Of a stretch of 18,354 bases of DNA, positions 1 through 7,604 are shown one piece after another. The number at the start of each line of letters is the position of its first letter. The first letter of the stretch is position 1. Origin of the DNA: Alphaproteobacteria bacterium UBA7371 (GTDB lineage: Bacteria; Pseudomonadota; Alphaproteobacteria; UBA8317); assembly GCA_002469865.1 (NCBI GenBank), contig DKOD01000138.1, positions 1 through 18,354 of the forward strand. Reading direction: 5' to 3'. A program made the translations under genes and the position numbers. The notes beneath the pieces were generated by a model. The model was not told the origin of the DNA. It was given only the letters and a program-made list of their open reading frames with translations, and did not search any database.

Positions 1-54
1 GTGCCGGCTGTCAGCCAAATGATTGCCGACGGTCGGGCGAAGATTATTGATTAA
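1..54 (+). CDS. C-terminal end of an unidentified protein (partial)
   Basis: Reading from base 1, an open frame gives 17 residues ending in QMIADGRAKIID and a TAA stop at 52-54. The start lies outside the window; the GTG at base 1 is simply the first codon visible. It is followed after only 15 bases by the SDR gene at 70 on the same strand, so the two probably share an operon. Seventeen residues are too few to assign a family. Confidence 0.5.
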   Translation: MPAVSQMIADGRAKIID

Positions 55-69
55 TGGAAGGAACAGGAA

Positions 70-834
70 ATGAAAAAACTAGAGAACAAAATTGACCTCA
101 ATGATCTCTCCGCCGTTGTTACCGGTGGCGCCCAGGGTATCGGCTATGCGGTGGCTGCTCGGTTATTGATGTCCGGTGCACGAGTCGCACTCTGGGATAT
201 CAATGATGAGTTGAATAAGCAGGCTGTGGAAAGTTTGCAAAAGCTTGGACATGTTGAGGCGTATAATTGTGATGTTTGCGATGATGCGTCGGTTGAAGCG
301 GCTGTAAAAGCCACAAAGACGTCGCTCGAACATATCGATATTCTTGTTAATAGTGCAGGGATCGCAGGGGCAAATATGGTCGTGGAGGATTATAGCAATG
401 ATGAATTCCGACGTGTCGTGGAGATTAACCTTATTGGCACTTATTTGACCAACAAAGCCGTGATTTCAGGCATGAAAAAACGAAATTTTGGCCGTATTGT
501 TAACATTGCCTCTATTGCTGGCAAAGAAGGTAACCCCAATGCCAGTGCGTATAGTGCCTCCAAGGCTGGTGTGATTGGCTTTACGAAATCATTGGGAAAG
601 GAATGTGCCGATCATGATATCTCAGTCAATTGTGTGACGCCCGCTGCTGCCCGCACAGCAATTTTTGACCAGATGACCGATCAGCATATTAACTACATGC
701 TTTCAAAAATTCCACGTAATCGGTTCGTGGAAGTAGAGGAAGTAGCCGCCATGATCGCATGGCTGGTAAGCCGTGAAAATTCATTTACCACAGCGTCTGT
801 ATTTGATCTCTCGGGTGGTCGCGCAACATATTAA
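70..834 (+). CDS. Short-chain dehydrogenase/reductase (FabG-like), probable acid-sugar dehydrogenase
   Basis: A classical SDR of 254 residues, the usual length. It has the NAD(P)-binding GGAQGIG motif at 19-25, NSAG at 94-97, Asn120, and the catalytic Ser148, Tyr161 and Lys165 (YSASK). It is expected to be a soluble cytoplasmic enzyme oxidising a hydroxyl or reducing a ketone with NAD(P). The proline/alanine-rich segment after the active site (CVTPAAARTAIF) and the C-terminal FDLSGGRATY are, as I recall, common in SDRs annotated FabG that sit in sugar-acid clusters, including enzymes oxidising 2-keto-3-deoxy sugar acids. That substrate is inference. A purine-rich GGAAGGAACAGGAA stretch directly precedes the ATG. 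The gene ends 15 bases from the convergent oxygenase gene. A role in fatty-acid synthesis is unlikely in this setting. Confidence 0.88.
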   Translation: MKKLENKIDLNDLSAVVTGGAQGIGYAVAARLLMSGARVALWDINDELNKQAVESLQKLGHVEAYNCDVCDDASVEAAVKATKTSLEHIDILVNSAGIAGANMVVEDYSNDEFRRVVEINLIGTYLTNKAVISGMKKRNFGRIVNIASIAGKEGNPNASAYSASKAGVIGFTKSLGKECADHDISVNCVTPAAARTAIFDQMTDQHINYMLSKIPRNRFVEVEEVAAMIAWLVSRENSFTTASVFDLSGGRATY

Positions 835-849
835 ATGCTGCATCTTTTT

Positions 850-1740
850 TTACCCAAACGAGCTTTTGGCGCCGGCGCTTTCCTGTGTCTTAAAGATCGA
901 ACTGTTATCAGGAGCGGGTGGTAAAGGCATCAAGACAGGCACCTTCTCCAAGCGTGGCATCAAGCTGGCTTTGCCCGTGATAACACGTTCCTGCAAATCT
1001 TCCCAAAAACGCGTTTGTCCAAGTTTGTGGATATACGAAGCTGCGCCTAGGATGGGCCAGGCATCCGCCTTGGCAATCTCATAAAACAGGATAGAGCGCT
1101 GTCTGTTGCTAATATTTGGGGCAGAGCCATGTAGGGTGCGCGCATGATGCACTGTCATCGTTCCCGCCTTGCCTGTCAGTTTCACCATTTTTTCGCGCTT
1201 AAAAAGTGGGTCCTCAGGATTGATTGCGCCTGCAAAAACACCGTTGGCGTGGTGGTCTAGGATGGGCCCGCGATGGCTTTCAGGTATCACCATTAGGGGG
1301 CCATTTTCCTCATCAACATCCTCAAGCATGAGGCCAAAAGCCAAAAGATCATCATTGGTGTGTGGGTAAAAAGCCCAATCCTGATGCCACTCTACCGCGG
1401 CGCCACCACCAGGTGCTTTGGTGTTAAGCTTTGAGGTGATGATTGTGGTGTCAGGCCCAAGTAAGCTTTGCAGCACCTCGGTCATCCGGGAATGACGCAA
1501 AACTTCCCAAAAATAAGGATGTTGCTTATGTGGAATTTTGATCCTCGTGAGGCGCGGAGTGTCTGGCCCGTGCCCTTTGTCGAGATCATAAACCTCGTTG
1601 CTCTCGCGCACATGGCGCGATTTATCAATGAACTCGGTCATTAAACGGCGCAATTGGATCAACTGGCTTTCGCTTACTGCATTCTCAACCAGCAAATAAC
1701 CATTTTTGTTATAAGAGGTAACTTCTTCTTTGGTGAGCAT
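850..1740 (-). CDS. Phytanoyl-CoA dioxygenase (PhyH) family Fe(II)/2-oxoglutarate oxygenase
   Basis: A 296-residue protein of the PhyH family of non-haem iron, 2-oxoglutarate-dependent oxygenases, which hydroxylate an unactivated carbon of a small molecule. The iron-binding HxD motif is at His119/Asp121 (EWHQDW). The distal His is probably His204 in HGSAPN, followed by Arg213/Arg215, candidates for binding 2-oxoglutarate. The reading frame extends upstream to 1809, but that would overlap the preceding gene. The start at 1740 is chosen because AAAGGAG lies 8 bases upstream and because MLTKEEVTSYNKNGYLL matches the usual PhyH N-terminus. It is the last of three minus-strand genes, 25 bases after the beta-hydroxyacid dehydrogenase. 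The substrate is unknown; PhyH proteins act on very diverse small molecules, and nothing here names this one. Confidence 0.88.
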   Translation of the reverse strand: MLTKEEVTSYNKNGYLLVENAVSESQLIQLRRLMTEFIDKSRHVRESNEVYDLDKGHGPDTPRLTRIKIPHKQHPYFWEVLRHSRMTEVLQSLLGPDTTIITSKLNTKAPGGGAAVEWHQDWAFYPHTNDDLLAFGLMLEDVDEENGPLMVIPESHRGPILDHHANGVFAGAINPEDPLFKREKMVKLTGKAGTMTVHHARTLHGSAPNISNRQRSILFYEIAKADAWPILGAASYIHKLGQTRFWEDLQERVITGKASLMPRLEKVPVLMPLPPAPDNSSIFKTQESAGAKSSFG

Positions 1741-1748
1741 GAAAAATT

Positions 1749-1755
1749 CTCCTTT
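1749..1755 (-). promoter_or_regulatory. Ribosome binding site setting the start of the PhyH gene
   Basis: Read on the minus strand this is AAAGGAG, 8 bases before the ATG at 1740. It favours that start over the longer open frame beginning at 1809. Confidence 0.7.
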
Positions 1756-1765
1756 GATGAAGGCC

Positions 1766-2689
1766 TTATTGTTTGTTCTTGGCAACCTCTGCAGCAAGGT
1801 CCATTCCATTCAATTTGGCGACATGATCGGACAGCATGGGCACAAAATTTGCACCCTTGCCCATGGCTTCAGCATGGGTGAAATAATGCCGAGCCGCCGA
1901 TGCCATTACATTCATTACCCCCGCCTCGGTGGCCATCGCATTCACGTACCGAATATCTTTTGACATGTTTGCGATGGAAAATTTGTGTGCATTTTCGTCT
2001 CTGTCGCAAACATATTGCATAAAAGTTCCGAAAAAACCTGAGCCAAGTCGGCTTGGTCCGATCACCTCCCGAAAAGAATGCGGGGATAACCCAACTGCAG
2101 CACCCAATACTGTGGCTTCAGAATAAAGCGCGGCATATGCAGCACCCAAAAAGTTCATCAATAGTTTCATTTTGTGGCCCGTGCCGACCTGGCCAATATG
2201 GGTGATGGTGCCCGCCCAGCAACCAATCACAGGCTTAACCTGGTCGAATAGTGATGCATTGCATCCAACCATGGCATCTAAGGTTCCTTCCTCGGCTTCC
2301 TTAGGCGTACGACCCAAAGGTGCATCCACCATATGCGCGCCTACTTCGGAAAGTTTTTCCGCCAAGGACAAAGTGGAGGCGGGATCAGCGGTGGTCGTGT
2401 CAATGACGATCAAACCATTGCGCGATCCTGATATGATTCCGTTTTCCCCCAGAATAATGGCCTCCACTTGCGGGGAATTTGAAAGGCACAAATGGATAAT
2501 ATCACATTTTTCCGCCATATCTTTGGGCGAAGCAGCCTCGCGGGCGCCCATACCAACCAAGCTTTCCACTGGGATGCGGTTGCGATTTCCCAAAACCCAC
2601 AATTCGTAACCACTTTTGATAATATTTTTGGCCATCCCATGGCCCATAAAGCCAAGGCCAATAAATCCGATAACGGGTTTCTCTGACAT
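1766..2689 (-). CDS. NAD-dependent beta-hydroxyacid dehydrogenase (3-hydroxyisobutyrate dehydrogenase family)
   Basis: A 307-residue member of the HIBADH/tartronate semialdehyde reductase family. The Rossmann motif GLGFMG is at 11-16, the substrate-binding DAPLGRTPKEAEEGT begins at 122, and the catalytic lysine is probably Lys175 with Asn179 (GTGHKMKLLMNF). The family oxidises 3-hydroxy acids such as 3-hydroxyisobutyrate, glycerate or threonate with NAD(P). The DAPLGRTP segment differs from the DAPISGG of the LtnD-like protein at 16928-17821, so the substrate is probably different. It lies 18 bases after the SDR at 2708-3469 and 25 bases before the PhyH gene, so these three are likely co-transcribed. 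A GGGAGA sequence lies about 10 bases upstream of the ATG. The exact substrate cannot be read from the sequence. Confidence 0.88.
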   Translation of the reverse strand: MSEKPVIGFIGLGFMGHGMAKNIIKSGYELWVLGNRNRIPVESLVGMGAREAASPKDMAEKCDIIHLCLSNSPQVEAIILGENGIISGSRNGLIVIDTTTADPASTLSLAEKLSEVGAHMVDAPLGRTPKEAEEGTLDAMVGCNASLFDQVKPVIGCWAGTITHIGQVGTGHKMKLLMNFLGAAYAALYSEATVLGAAVGLSPHSFREVIGPSRLGSGFFGTFMQYVCDRDENAHKFSIANMSKDIRYVNAMATEAGVMNVMASAARHYFTHAEAMGKGANFVPMLSDHVAKLNGMDLAAEVAKNKQ

Positions 2690-2707
2690 CTTCTAAATCT
2701 CCCATTG

Positions 2708-3469
2708 TTAGAGTGTTGCGGTGATACCTCCATCCACAAATAACGTGTGGCCATGGACAAAGTTTGAAGCATTTGAGGATAAAAATACACAGGATCCCAC
2801 AAGTTCGTCGACCTCGCCCCATCGGCCAGCGGGGGTGCGCTTCTCTAACCATTTTGTAAAATCTGCATCGTCAACAAGAGCTGCATTTAGGGGTGTGTTG
2901 AAATAACCAGGGGCAATAGCGTTGCAGTTAATGCCGTACTTAGCCCAATCAGCAGCCATGCCTTTTGTAAGATTTGCAACCGCACCTTTAGATGCTGTGT
3001 ATGGTGCGATGGAGGGGCGGGCAAGTAATGTTTGCACGCTAGCAATATTGATAATCCGTCCCTTGCCACGTTTAATCATATGGCGCGATACCGCTTGTGA
3101 TACGTTGAAAACGGAATGGACATTGGTGCGCATGAGCTTATCGAACATCTCGGCAGGAAATTCTTCCAAAGGTGCGCGATGCTGCATGCCGGCGTTATTA
3201 ACCAAAATATCAATGTTGTTCCCGCTGGCCTCGAATTGATCTATCGCGGCGTCAACTGTGGTCTTATCAGTTACATCAAACGGCAGAATGTCGACCACAA
3301 TTCCCGTGGAGCGCAACACCTTAGCGGCCTCTTCTAATCTGGCTGCATCTCGCGCATTAAGGACAATATTGGCACCTGCTTCTCCCAAACCTTTGGCCAA
3401 GGAAAATCCAATTCCCATGGATGAACCTGTAATGAGGGCGCGCTGACCATTGAGGTCAAATAATTTCAT
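2708..3469 (-). CDS. SDR oxidoreductase, gluconate 5-dehydrogenase (IdnO) type
   Basis: A 253-residue classical SDR. GSSMGIG at 15-21 binds the nucleotide; NNAGMQHR begins at 91; the catalytic residues are Ser144, Tyr157 and Lys161 (YTASKGA). The NNAGMQHR and NIASVQTLLARPSIAPYTASKGAVANLTK segments resemble gluconate 5-dehydrogenases, which interconvert 5-keto-D-gluconate and D-gluconate. It is transcribed divergently from an L-idonate 5-dehydrogenase homologue 127 bases away, which is the enzyme that makes 5-ketogluconate, so the pairing supports the assignment. GGAGAG lies 5 bases before the ATG. It leads a three-gene minus-strand unit. 2-Deoxygluconate 3-dehydrogenase (KduD) type activity is an alternative, since those SDRs look very similar. 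Confidence 0.85.
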   Translation of the reverse strand: MKLFDLNGQRALITGSSMGIGFSLAKGLGEAGANIVLNARDAARLEEAAKVLRSTGIVVDILPFDVTDKTTVDAAIDQFEASGNNIDILVNNAGMQHRAPLEEFPAEMFDKLMRTNVHSVFNVSQAVSRHMIKRGKGRIINIASVQTLLARPSIAPYTASKGAVANLTKGMAADWAKYGINCNAIAPGYFNTPLNAALVDDADFTKWLEKRTPAGRWGEVDELVGSCVFLSSNASNFVHGHTLFVDGGITATL

Positions 3470-3533
3470 AAGCTCTCCAAATGCTCATATTGAAACTTGA
3501 CTTTTCATCGGCCAAGCGGATTGTATTCATTAT

Positions 3534-3543
3534 TGGTATACCA
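3534..3543. promoter_or_regulatory. Palindromic operator, GntR/FadR (UxuR/ExuR-like) type
   Basis: TGGTATACCA is a perfect 10-base palindrome; the wider context is ATTGGTATACCATT. It matches the core of sites bound by GntR-family FadR-subgroup regulators of hexuronate and sugar-acid genes (UxuR/ExuR consensus close to TTGGTATACCAA). That a regulator of this family binds here is inference, because no regulator gene lies in the window. Confidence 0.55.
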
Positions 3544-3583
3544 TTTTCATGCCGAAGCAAGAGAAAGCCTGGCAAGCATATTT

Positions 3584-3589
3584 AGGGAG
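3584..3589 (+). promoter_or_regulatory. Ribosome binding site supporting a TTG start for idnD
   Basis: AGGGAG ends 6 bases before a TTG at 3596, in frame with the dehydrogenase. It fixes the start there rather than at earlier codons in the same frame. Confidence 0.6.
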
Positions 3590-3595
3590 TTTTTT

Positions 3596-4636
3596 TTGGC
3601 ACAAGCACTGTTCGTGCATGGCTCGCGTGATTTGCGTGTTGAGCCTTGTGAAATATCGCCACCGTCTATCGGTGAGGTGCAAGTTTCCTTACGTCGCGGT
3701 GGGATTTGTGGTTCGGATTTGCATTATTTTAACCATGGAGGTTTTGGTAGTGTGCGCCTGCGTGAGCCAATGATTTTGGGTCATGAAGTGGCAGGTGAAG
3801 TCATTGCACTTGGCCCTAATGTTGCAGGTCTTGCAGTGGGTGACCTCGTCGCAATCTCACCTTCAAGGCCCTGTTTTTCTTGTGCGCAATGCAGTCATGG
3901 ATTGCCTAATCATTGTTTGAATATGCGCTTTTATGGGTCGGCCATGCCTTTTCCTCATGTTCAAGGTGCGTTTCGTGACGTGATTACCGCCCGCGCGGAA
4001 CATTGTGTAAAGGCTGTGGGTTTGAATGCAGCACAAGCAGCAATGGCTGAGCCATTAGCCGTAGCCCTGCACGCCATGCGCCGCGCCGGTAACATCGTTG
4101 GCCAGCGCGTGCTTGTGACTGGGTGTGGTCCCATAGGGGTTTTGGTGATTATGGCTGCCCGGCGCGCCGGTGCTGGTGAAATCATTGCCACAGATGTTGG
4201 TGATATGATGCTTGGATTTGCCGAAAATGCCGGGGCAGATATTTGTTTAAACATGGCAAACCAGCCGGACGCATTGGGTCCGTTTGGTAAGGGCAAGGGC
4301 AGTGTTGATGTCGCATTTGAATGCTCTGGTGCACAAGCAGCATTAACGGCGGCCATCACCACAATTCGCCCGCAAGGACGCCTTGTGCAATTAGGTATGT
4401 CTGGGAACATGGACATTCCAATGATGCAAGTTACTGCAAGGGAATTACAAATATTAGGCTCGTTTCGGTTTCATGAAGAATTTGCGATGGCCGTGCAGAT
4501 GATGCAACGCGGGTTGATTGATACCCGACATCTTATCACCCATAGTTTTTCTTGGTCAGATTTTGATGCTGCATTCGCCATGGCTAGTGACCGCACAAAA
4601 GCGATGAAAGTCCAGCTTGAGTTTGGCTCATCCTGA
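3596..4636 (+). CDS. idnD: L-idonate 5-dehydrogenase-type zinc alcohol dehydrogenase
   Basis: A medium-chain zinc dehydrogenase of 346 residues, close to the usual IdnD length of about 343. The catalytic zinc site is seen in GGICGSDLH (Cys38) and LGHEVAGEV; the structural zinc site is PCFSCAQCSHGLPNHC with four cysteines; the NAD(P) site is VTGCGPIGV. The family oxidises L-idonate to 5-keto-D-gluconate. The frame is open back to 3497, but the extra 33 residues do not look like the family. With the TTG at 3596 the protein begins MAQALFVHGSRDLRVE, as IdnD proteins do. The divergent SDR at 2708-3469 could reduce 5-ketogluconate to gluconate. Other polyol or acid-sugar dehydrogenases (sorbitol, threonine type) share this fold, so substrate certainty is moderate. 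Confidence 0.85.
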   Translation: MAQALFVHGSRDLRVEPCEISPPSIGEVQVSLRRGGICGSDLHYFNHGGFGSVRLREPMILGHEVAGEVIALGPNVAGLAVGDLVAISPSRPCFSCAQCSHGLPNHCLNMRFYGSAMPFPHVQGAFRDVITARAEHCVKAVGLNAAQAAMAEPLAVALHAMRRAGNIVGQRVLVTGCGPIGVLVIMAARRAGAGEIIATDVGDMMLGFAENAGADICLNMANQPDALGPFGKGKGSVDVAFECSGAQAALTAAITTIRPQGRLVQLGMSGNMDIPMMQVTARELQILGSFRFHEEFAMAVQMMQRGLIDTRHLITHSFSWSDFDAAFAMASDRTKAMKVQLEFGSS

Positions 4637-4930
4637 CTTTTGCGCTTTGTGTGTTGCCTTTGATCACAACCTCCAGACCAGGTGGTTAAAACATTGCAGG
4701 CTTGGCCTTTTCTCCAGATAATTTCGACTTCGAGTTTGCCTTTAAAATGCTCATTGCCAACACCATTTTGATGCCTATTCATCCTGCACAGCTTTGGGCT
4801 GGGCTAACGTTGCCGCGCCTTAATCTGTCTGCTTGCACGCATCCTTTTATCAATATTTCTACGATAATGCTTGGCGTCATCGCTTTATGCTTTGATCAAG
4901 TTTTGGCGGCCAGCATGCCGGAGATGGGTT
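4637..4930. other. Gap between idnD and the dehydratase gene; no convincing gene
   Basis: This 294-base stretch is the longest break in the plus-strand run. A possible short hairpin lies at about 4669-4687 (AACCTCC, six-base loop, GGTGGTT; 6 of 7 pairs) about 30 bases after the idnD stop, but no T run follows, so it is not a clear terminator. A frame opening at 4702 (TTG) runs 80 codons into the next gene without a good ribosome site or recognisable family. The dehydratase may have its own promoter here, but I see no strong one. Confidence 0.4.
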
Positions 4931-6118
4931 ATGAAGATCACTAAGCTGGAAACCATTCGCATTGCTGAGCGCCCCAACCTTTTGTGGTTGCAGGTATACA
5001 CTGATGAGGGAGTTGTGGGGCTTGGCGAAACTTTTTTTGGTGCAGGGGCTGTCGAGGCTTATGTCCATCAAACCCTTGGGCCTCTCGTGATCGGAGAGGA
5101 CCCGCGACGTATCGAATATTTGGCCCGCAAGGTTGAAGGTTATCTGGGGTGGCGTTCCACTGGGGTTGAGGCTCGTGGAAATTCTGCCTTTGATATTGCC
5201 TTGTGGGATCTATGGGGCAAGGCGACGAAACAGCCTGTGGCACAGCTCCTTGGTGGATTCACGCGAAATTCGATCCGCACTTATAATACCTGTGCTGGCA
5301 GCGATTACATCAAAAAAGATATAGGCCAGAACAGTCATAATTTTGGCCTCGGTCCGGGTGGGCGGTATGATGATTTAAATGGCTTTCTTCATCATGCCGA
5401 CGAGTTGGCTCAATCTCTTCTTGAGGAAGGGATTACGGCAATGAAGATCTGGCCGTTTGACAGCGCGGCCGAGGCCAATGAAGGGGCACATATATCAGCG
5501 GCGGAATTGGGCGTGGCGCTTGAGCCTTTTGAGAAAATTCGAAAAGCGCTCGGCGATCGGATGGACATCATGGTGGAATTTCATTCTCTTTGGCAATTAA
5601 CGCCGGCAATTCGCATTGCTCATGCTCTCGCTCCTTATCAAACCTATTGGCATGAAGACCCAATCCGAATGGATAATTTTGCCGCGCTGGCCCGTTATGC
5701 TGGCGAAAGCCCTGCCCCTGTATGTGCGTCCGAAACCCTTAATGGGCTAGGGGCATTTCGCGACCTTCTTGCCTCTCATGCTGCTGGCGTTGTTATGCTT
5801 GACCTTTCATGGTGTGGCGGGCTTACCGCTGCACGAAAAATTGCAGCAATGGCTGAAGCGGAAAAACTTCCCATTGCGCCACATGATTGCACTGGACCAG
5901 TGGTGTTTGCCGCTTCAACACATCTGTCGCTCAATGCACCCAATGCACTTATCCAGGAGAGTGTGCGTGCATTTTACCGAGGTTGGTATTCAGATGTTGT
6001 TATAGGCTTGCCTGAAGTGAAAGATGGTCAAGTTTCGGTTGGTCACGCACCAGGTTTGGGGATGGAACTAGCTCCTGACCTTGATCGCGCATTCACCATC
6101 ATGCGCCGTGAGTTATGA
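4931..6118 (+). CDS. Enolase-superfamily acid-sugar dehydratase (mandelate racemase subgroup)
   Basis: A 395-residue MR/MLE-family protein. The N-terminal capping domain is followed by the barrel with metal ligands Glu216, Glu242 (HED) and Glu268 (SET), spaced 26 residues apart as in the family. Asp291 and His318 (APHD) form the expected general-base dyad, and Lys172 is in MKIWPFD. His218, two residues after the first ligand, is placed like the general acid of galactonate and gluconate dehydratases. The reaction should be removal of water from a sugar acid to give a 2-keto-3-deoxy acid. The start at 4931 has GGAG 7 bases upstream; the frame is open 60 bases further but without support. Downstream XylX-like and KdgK genes both use 2-keto-3-deoxy acids, so the substrate may be a pentonate or hexonate. 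A cycloisomerase role is possible. Confidence 0.85.
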   Translation: MKITKLETIRIAERPNLLWLQVYTDEGVVGLGETFFGAGAVEAYVHQTLGPLVIGEDPRRIEYLARKVEGYLGWRSTGVEARGNSAFDIALWDLWGKATKQPVAQLLGGFTRNSIRTYNTCAGSDYIKKDIGQNSHNFGLGPGGRYDDLNGFLHHADELAQSLLEEGITAMKIWPFDSAAEANEGAHISAAELGVALEPFEKIRKALGDRMDIMVEFHSLWQLTPAIRIAHALAPYQTYWHEDPIRMDNFAALARYAGESPAPVCASETLNGLGAFRDLLASHAAGVVMLDLSWCGGLTAARKIAAMAEAEKLPIAPHDCTGPVVFAASTHLSLNAPNALIQESVRAFYRGWYSDVVIGLPEVKDGQVSVGHAPGLGMELAPDLDRAFTIMRREL

Positions 6119-6444
6119 TGAGGGACAATATGAAAAATTACTCCGATGCAATTACAGCTCTTCGCGAATTGTTGGGCAAGCGTCTGGCAACAAGTGCTGC
6201 GGAGCTCTGCTTGCATGGTCAAAATGAGACCTATTACCCAAACACCCCACCCGATGCCGTTGCGTATCCTGAAACAACATTCGAGGTATCGCAAATTGTC
6301 ACGATCAGTAACAAACATCACTGTTTGGTAACCGCCTATGGCGCAGCTGAGCATTATATGAAAACCATCAACATGGCATTGGATCCTAATAATATACTGA
6401 ATCCAAACAACATTTTCCCTGCAACATCATCGAGGATTTCCTAA
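6115..6444 (+). pseudogene. Collapsed remnant of an FAD-linked (GlcD/D-lactate dehydrogenase-like) oxidase, in-frame internal deletion
   Basis: An open frame of 109 codons carries both ends of an FAD-linked oxidase but not the middle. Residues about 12-76 (ALRELLGKRLATSAAE, NETYYP, PPDAVAYPETTFEV, then LVTAYGA) match the N-terminus of glycolate oxidase GlcD/D-lactate dehydrogenase proteins, stopping where the FAD-binding glycine-rich loop should begin. From about residue 78, MKTINMALDPNNILNPNNIF matches the extreme C-terminus of the same family. About 350 residues are absent, including nearly all of the FAD and substrate domains, so oxidase activity is not expected. The join, near base 6345, keeps the frame. 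The dehydratase stop overlaps the first ATG (ATGATG) and its own stop overlaps the next gene (TAATG). The working start may be ATG 6130, preceded by GAGGGA. A retained small protein or coupling leader cannot be excluded. Confidence 0.75.
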
Positions 6445-7604
6445 TGATTTCAGCGAAGGACTTTGATCAAGCTGGTATTTATGTTGGTCGCGTTTGGCGC
6501 CCAGGGATTGGACCTAGCATTGTTCGGCTTGAAGGTGGTGATGTGCTTGATATCTCAAGCCAAGACCTTCCAACCATGCATGATCTGCTTGAAAAGGATG
6601 GCCCCGCCATTGCTGCTCGGGACGCTAAAGGTGAGGTGGTCTGTACGCTTAATGACCTGGTCAAAAGTAGCTTTGAGGCCGCACAAAAGGGTGTTCAGGA
6701 TCATTTGCGTTTTCTTGCGCCACTGGATTTGCAAGCGGTGAAAGCCTCAGGTGTGACATTTGCAGAAAGTATGGTCGAGCGCGTTATCGAGGAGCAGGCC
6801 GCTGGAAATCTTGAAATGGCCGATGGCATTCGCGCGCGGGTCAAGGCAGTGATTGGCGACACTCTTTCTGGTGTTAAGCCAGGATCAGAGGCGGCGGCGA
6901 AAATAAAAACCATACTTCAAGATGAAGGTGTTTGGTCGCAATATCTAGAGGTTGGTATTGGACCTGATGCCGAAGTATTCACAAAATCCCAACCCATGGG
7001 GTCAGTGGGTTATGGTGCATGTGTGGGGCTGCACCCAATGTCAAACTGGAACAATCCTGAACCTGAAATCGTATTGGCGATCAACTCGAAAGGCGTCATT
7101 ATGGGCGCGACGCTTGGTAATGACGTTAACCTTCGTGATGTTGAGGGTCGTTCCGCTCTTTTGCTTGGTAGGGCTAAGGACAATAATGCGTCATGTTCAA
7201 TTGGACCGTTTTTGCGCCTTTTTGACGATGGTTACAGCCTAGATGATGTCCGAAAAGCAGAACTTTATTTGCATGTGAAGGGGATCGACGACTTTGTCTT
7301 GGAAGGCCATTCATCAATGACAAAAATCAGTCGGGATCCCGCTGACATTGTTGCCCAAACGATTGGGCGCCACCACCAATATCCCGATGGTTTTTTCTTA
7401 TTTTTGGGAACTATGTTTGCGCCAGTAAAAGACCGTAATGGGGTGGGGCAGGGTTTTACCCATCATTGCGGCGATTTGGTAACCATCACAGAGAAAAAGC
7501 TCGGCTCCCTGCAAAATATCGTTCGTTTGTCCACAGAATGTCCACCATGGCGCTTTGGCACGGCAGCATTGATGCGTAACTTGGTTGGACGTGGGCTTAT
7601 TTGA
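6444..7604 (+). CDS. xylX: 2-keto-3-deoxy-pentonate dehydratase, XylX-type fumarylacetoacetate hydrolase family
   Basis: A 386-residue FAH-family protein, the length of Caulobacter XylX (2-keto-3-deoxy-D-xylonate dehydratase) rather than the shorter FAH hydrolases. Segments I recall from XylX are present: WSQYLEVGIGPDAEVFTK from 164, NWNNPEPEIVL with metal ligands Glu206 and Glu208, GNDVNLRDVEGRSALLL, AKDNNASC, and QYPDGFFLFLGTMFAP. The reaction converts a 2-keto-3-deoxy-pentonate to 2-oxoglutarate semialdehyde (Weimberg route), feeding the citric acid cycle after one oxidation. That semialdehyde dehydrogenase is not in the window. The ATG overlaps the preceding stop by one base (TAATG), so translation depends on ribosomes arriving from the collapsed oxidase frame. 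The likely supplier of substrate is the enolase-superfamily dehydratase upstream. Confidence 0.88.
   Translation: MISAKDFDQAGIYVGRVWRPGIGPSIVRLEGGDVLDISSQDLPTMHDLLEKDGPAIAARDAKGEVVCTLNDLVKSSFEAAQKGVQDHLRFLAPLDLQAVKASGVTFAESMVERVIEEQAAGNLEMADGIRARVKAVIGDTLSGVKPGSEAAAKIKTILQDEGVWSQYLEVGIGPDAEVFTKSQPMGSVGYGACVGLHPMSNWNNPEPEIVLAINSKGVIMGATLGNDVNLRDVEGRSALLLGRAKDNNASCSIGPFLRLFDDGYSLDDVRKAELYLHVKGIDDFVLEGHSSMTKISRDPADIVAQTIGRHHQYPDGFFLFLGTMFAPVKDRNGVGQGFTHHCGDLVTITEKKLGSLQNIVRLSTECPPWRFGTAALMRNLVGRGLI

Larger units (their letters stand above)
3470..3595. promoter_or_regulatory. Divergent control region between the SDR and idnD genes
   Basis: These 126 bases separate two divergent transcription units. 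A possible promoter toward idnD is TTGACT at 3497-3502 with the weak -10 match TGTATT at 3522-3527, 19 bases apart. The palindrome at 3534-3543 sits directly downstream of it, a good place for a repressor. No convincing promoter was found toward the minus strand. Confidence 0.45.

Noticed and set aside
773..1084. A plus-strand frame covering the SDR end and the PhyH end
   Set aside because: It overlaps two well-supported genes and has no family resemblance.
3961..4416. A 151-codon frame on the minus strand inside idnD
   Set aside because: It is the antisense shadow of a gene with clear zinc and NAD motifs.
4702..4944. An 80-codon open frame in the gap before the dehydratase
   Set aside because: It begins with TTG without a ribosome site, runs into the next gene in another frame and resembles no family I know.
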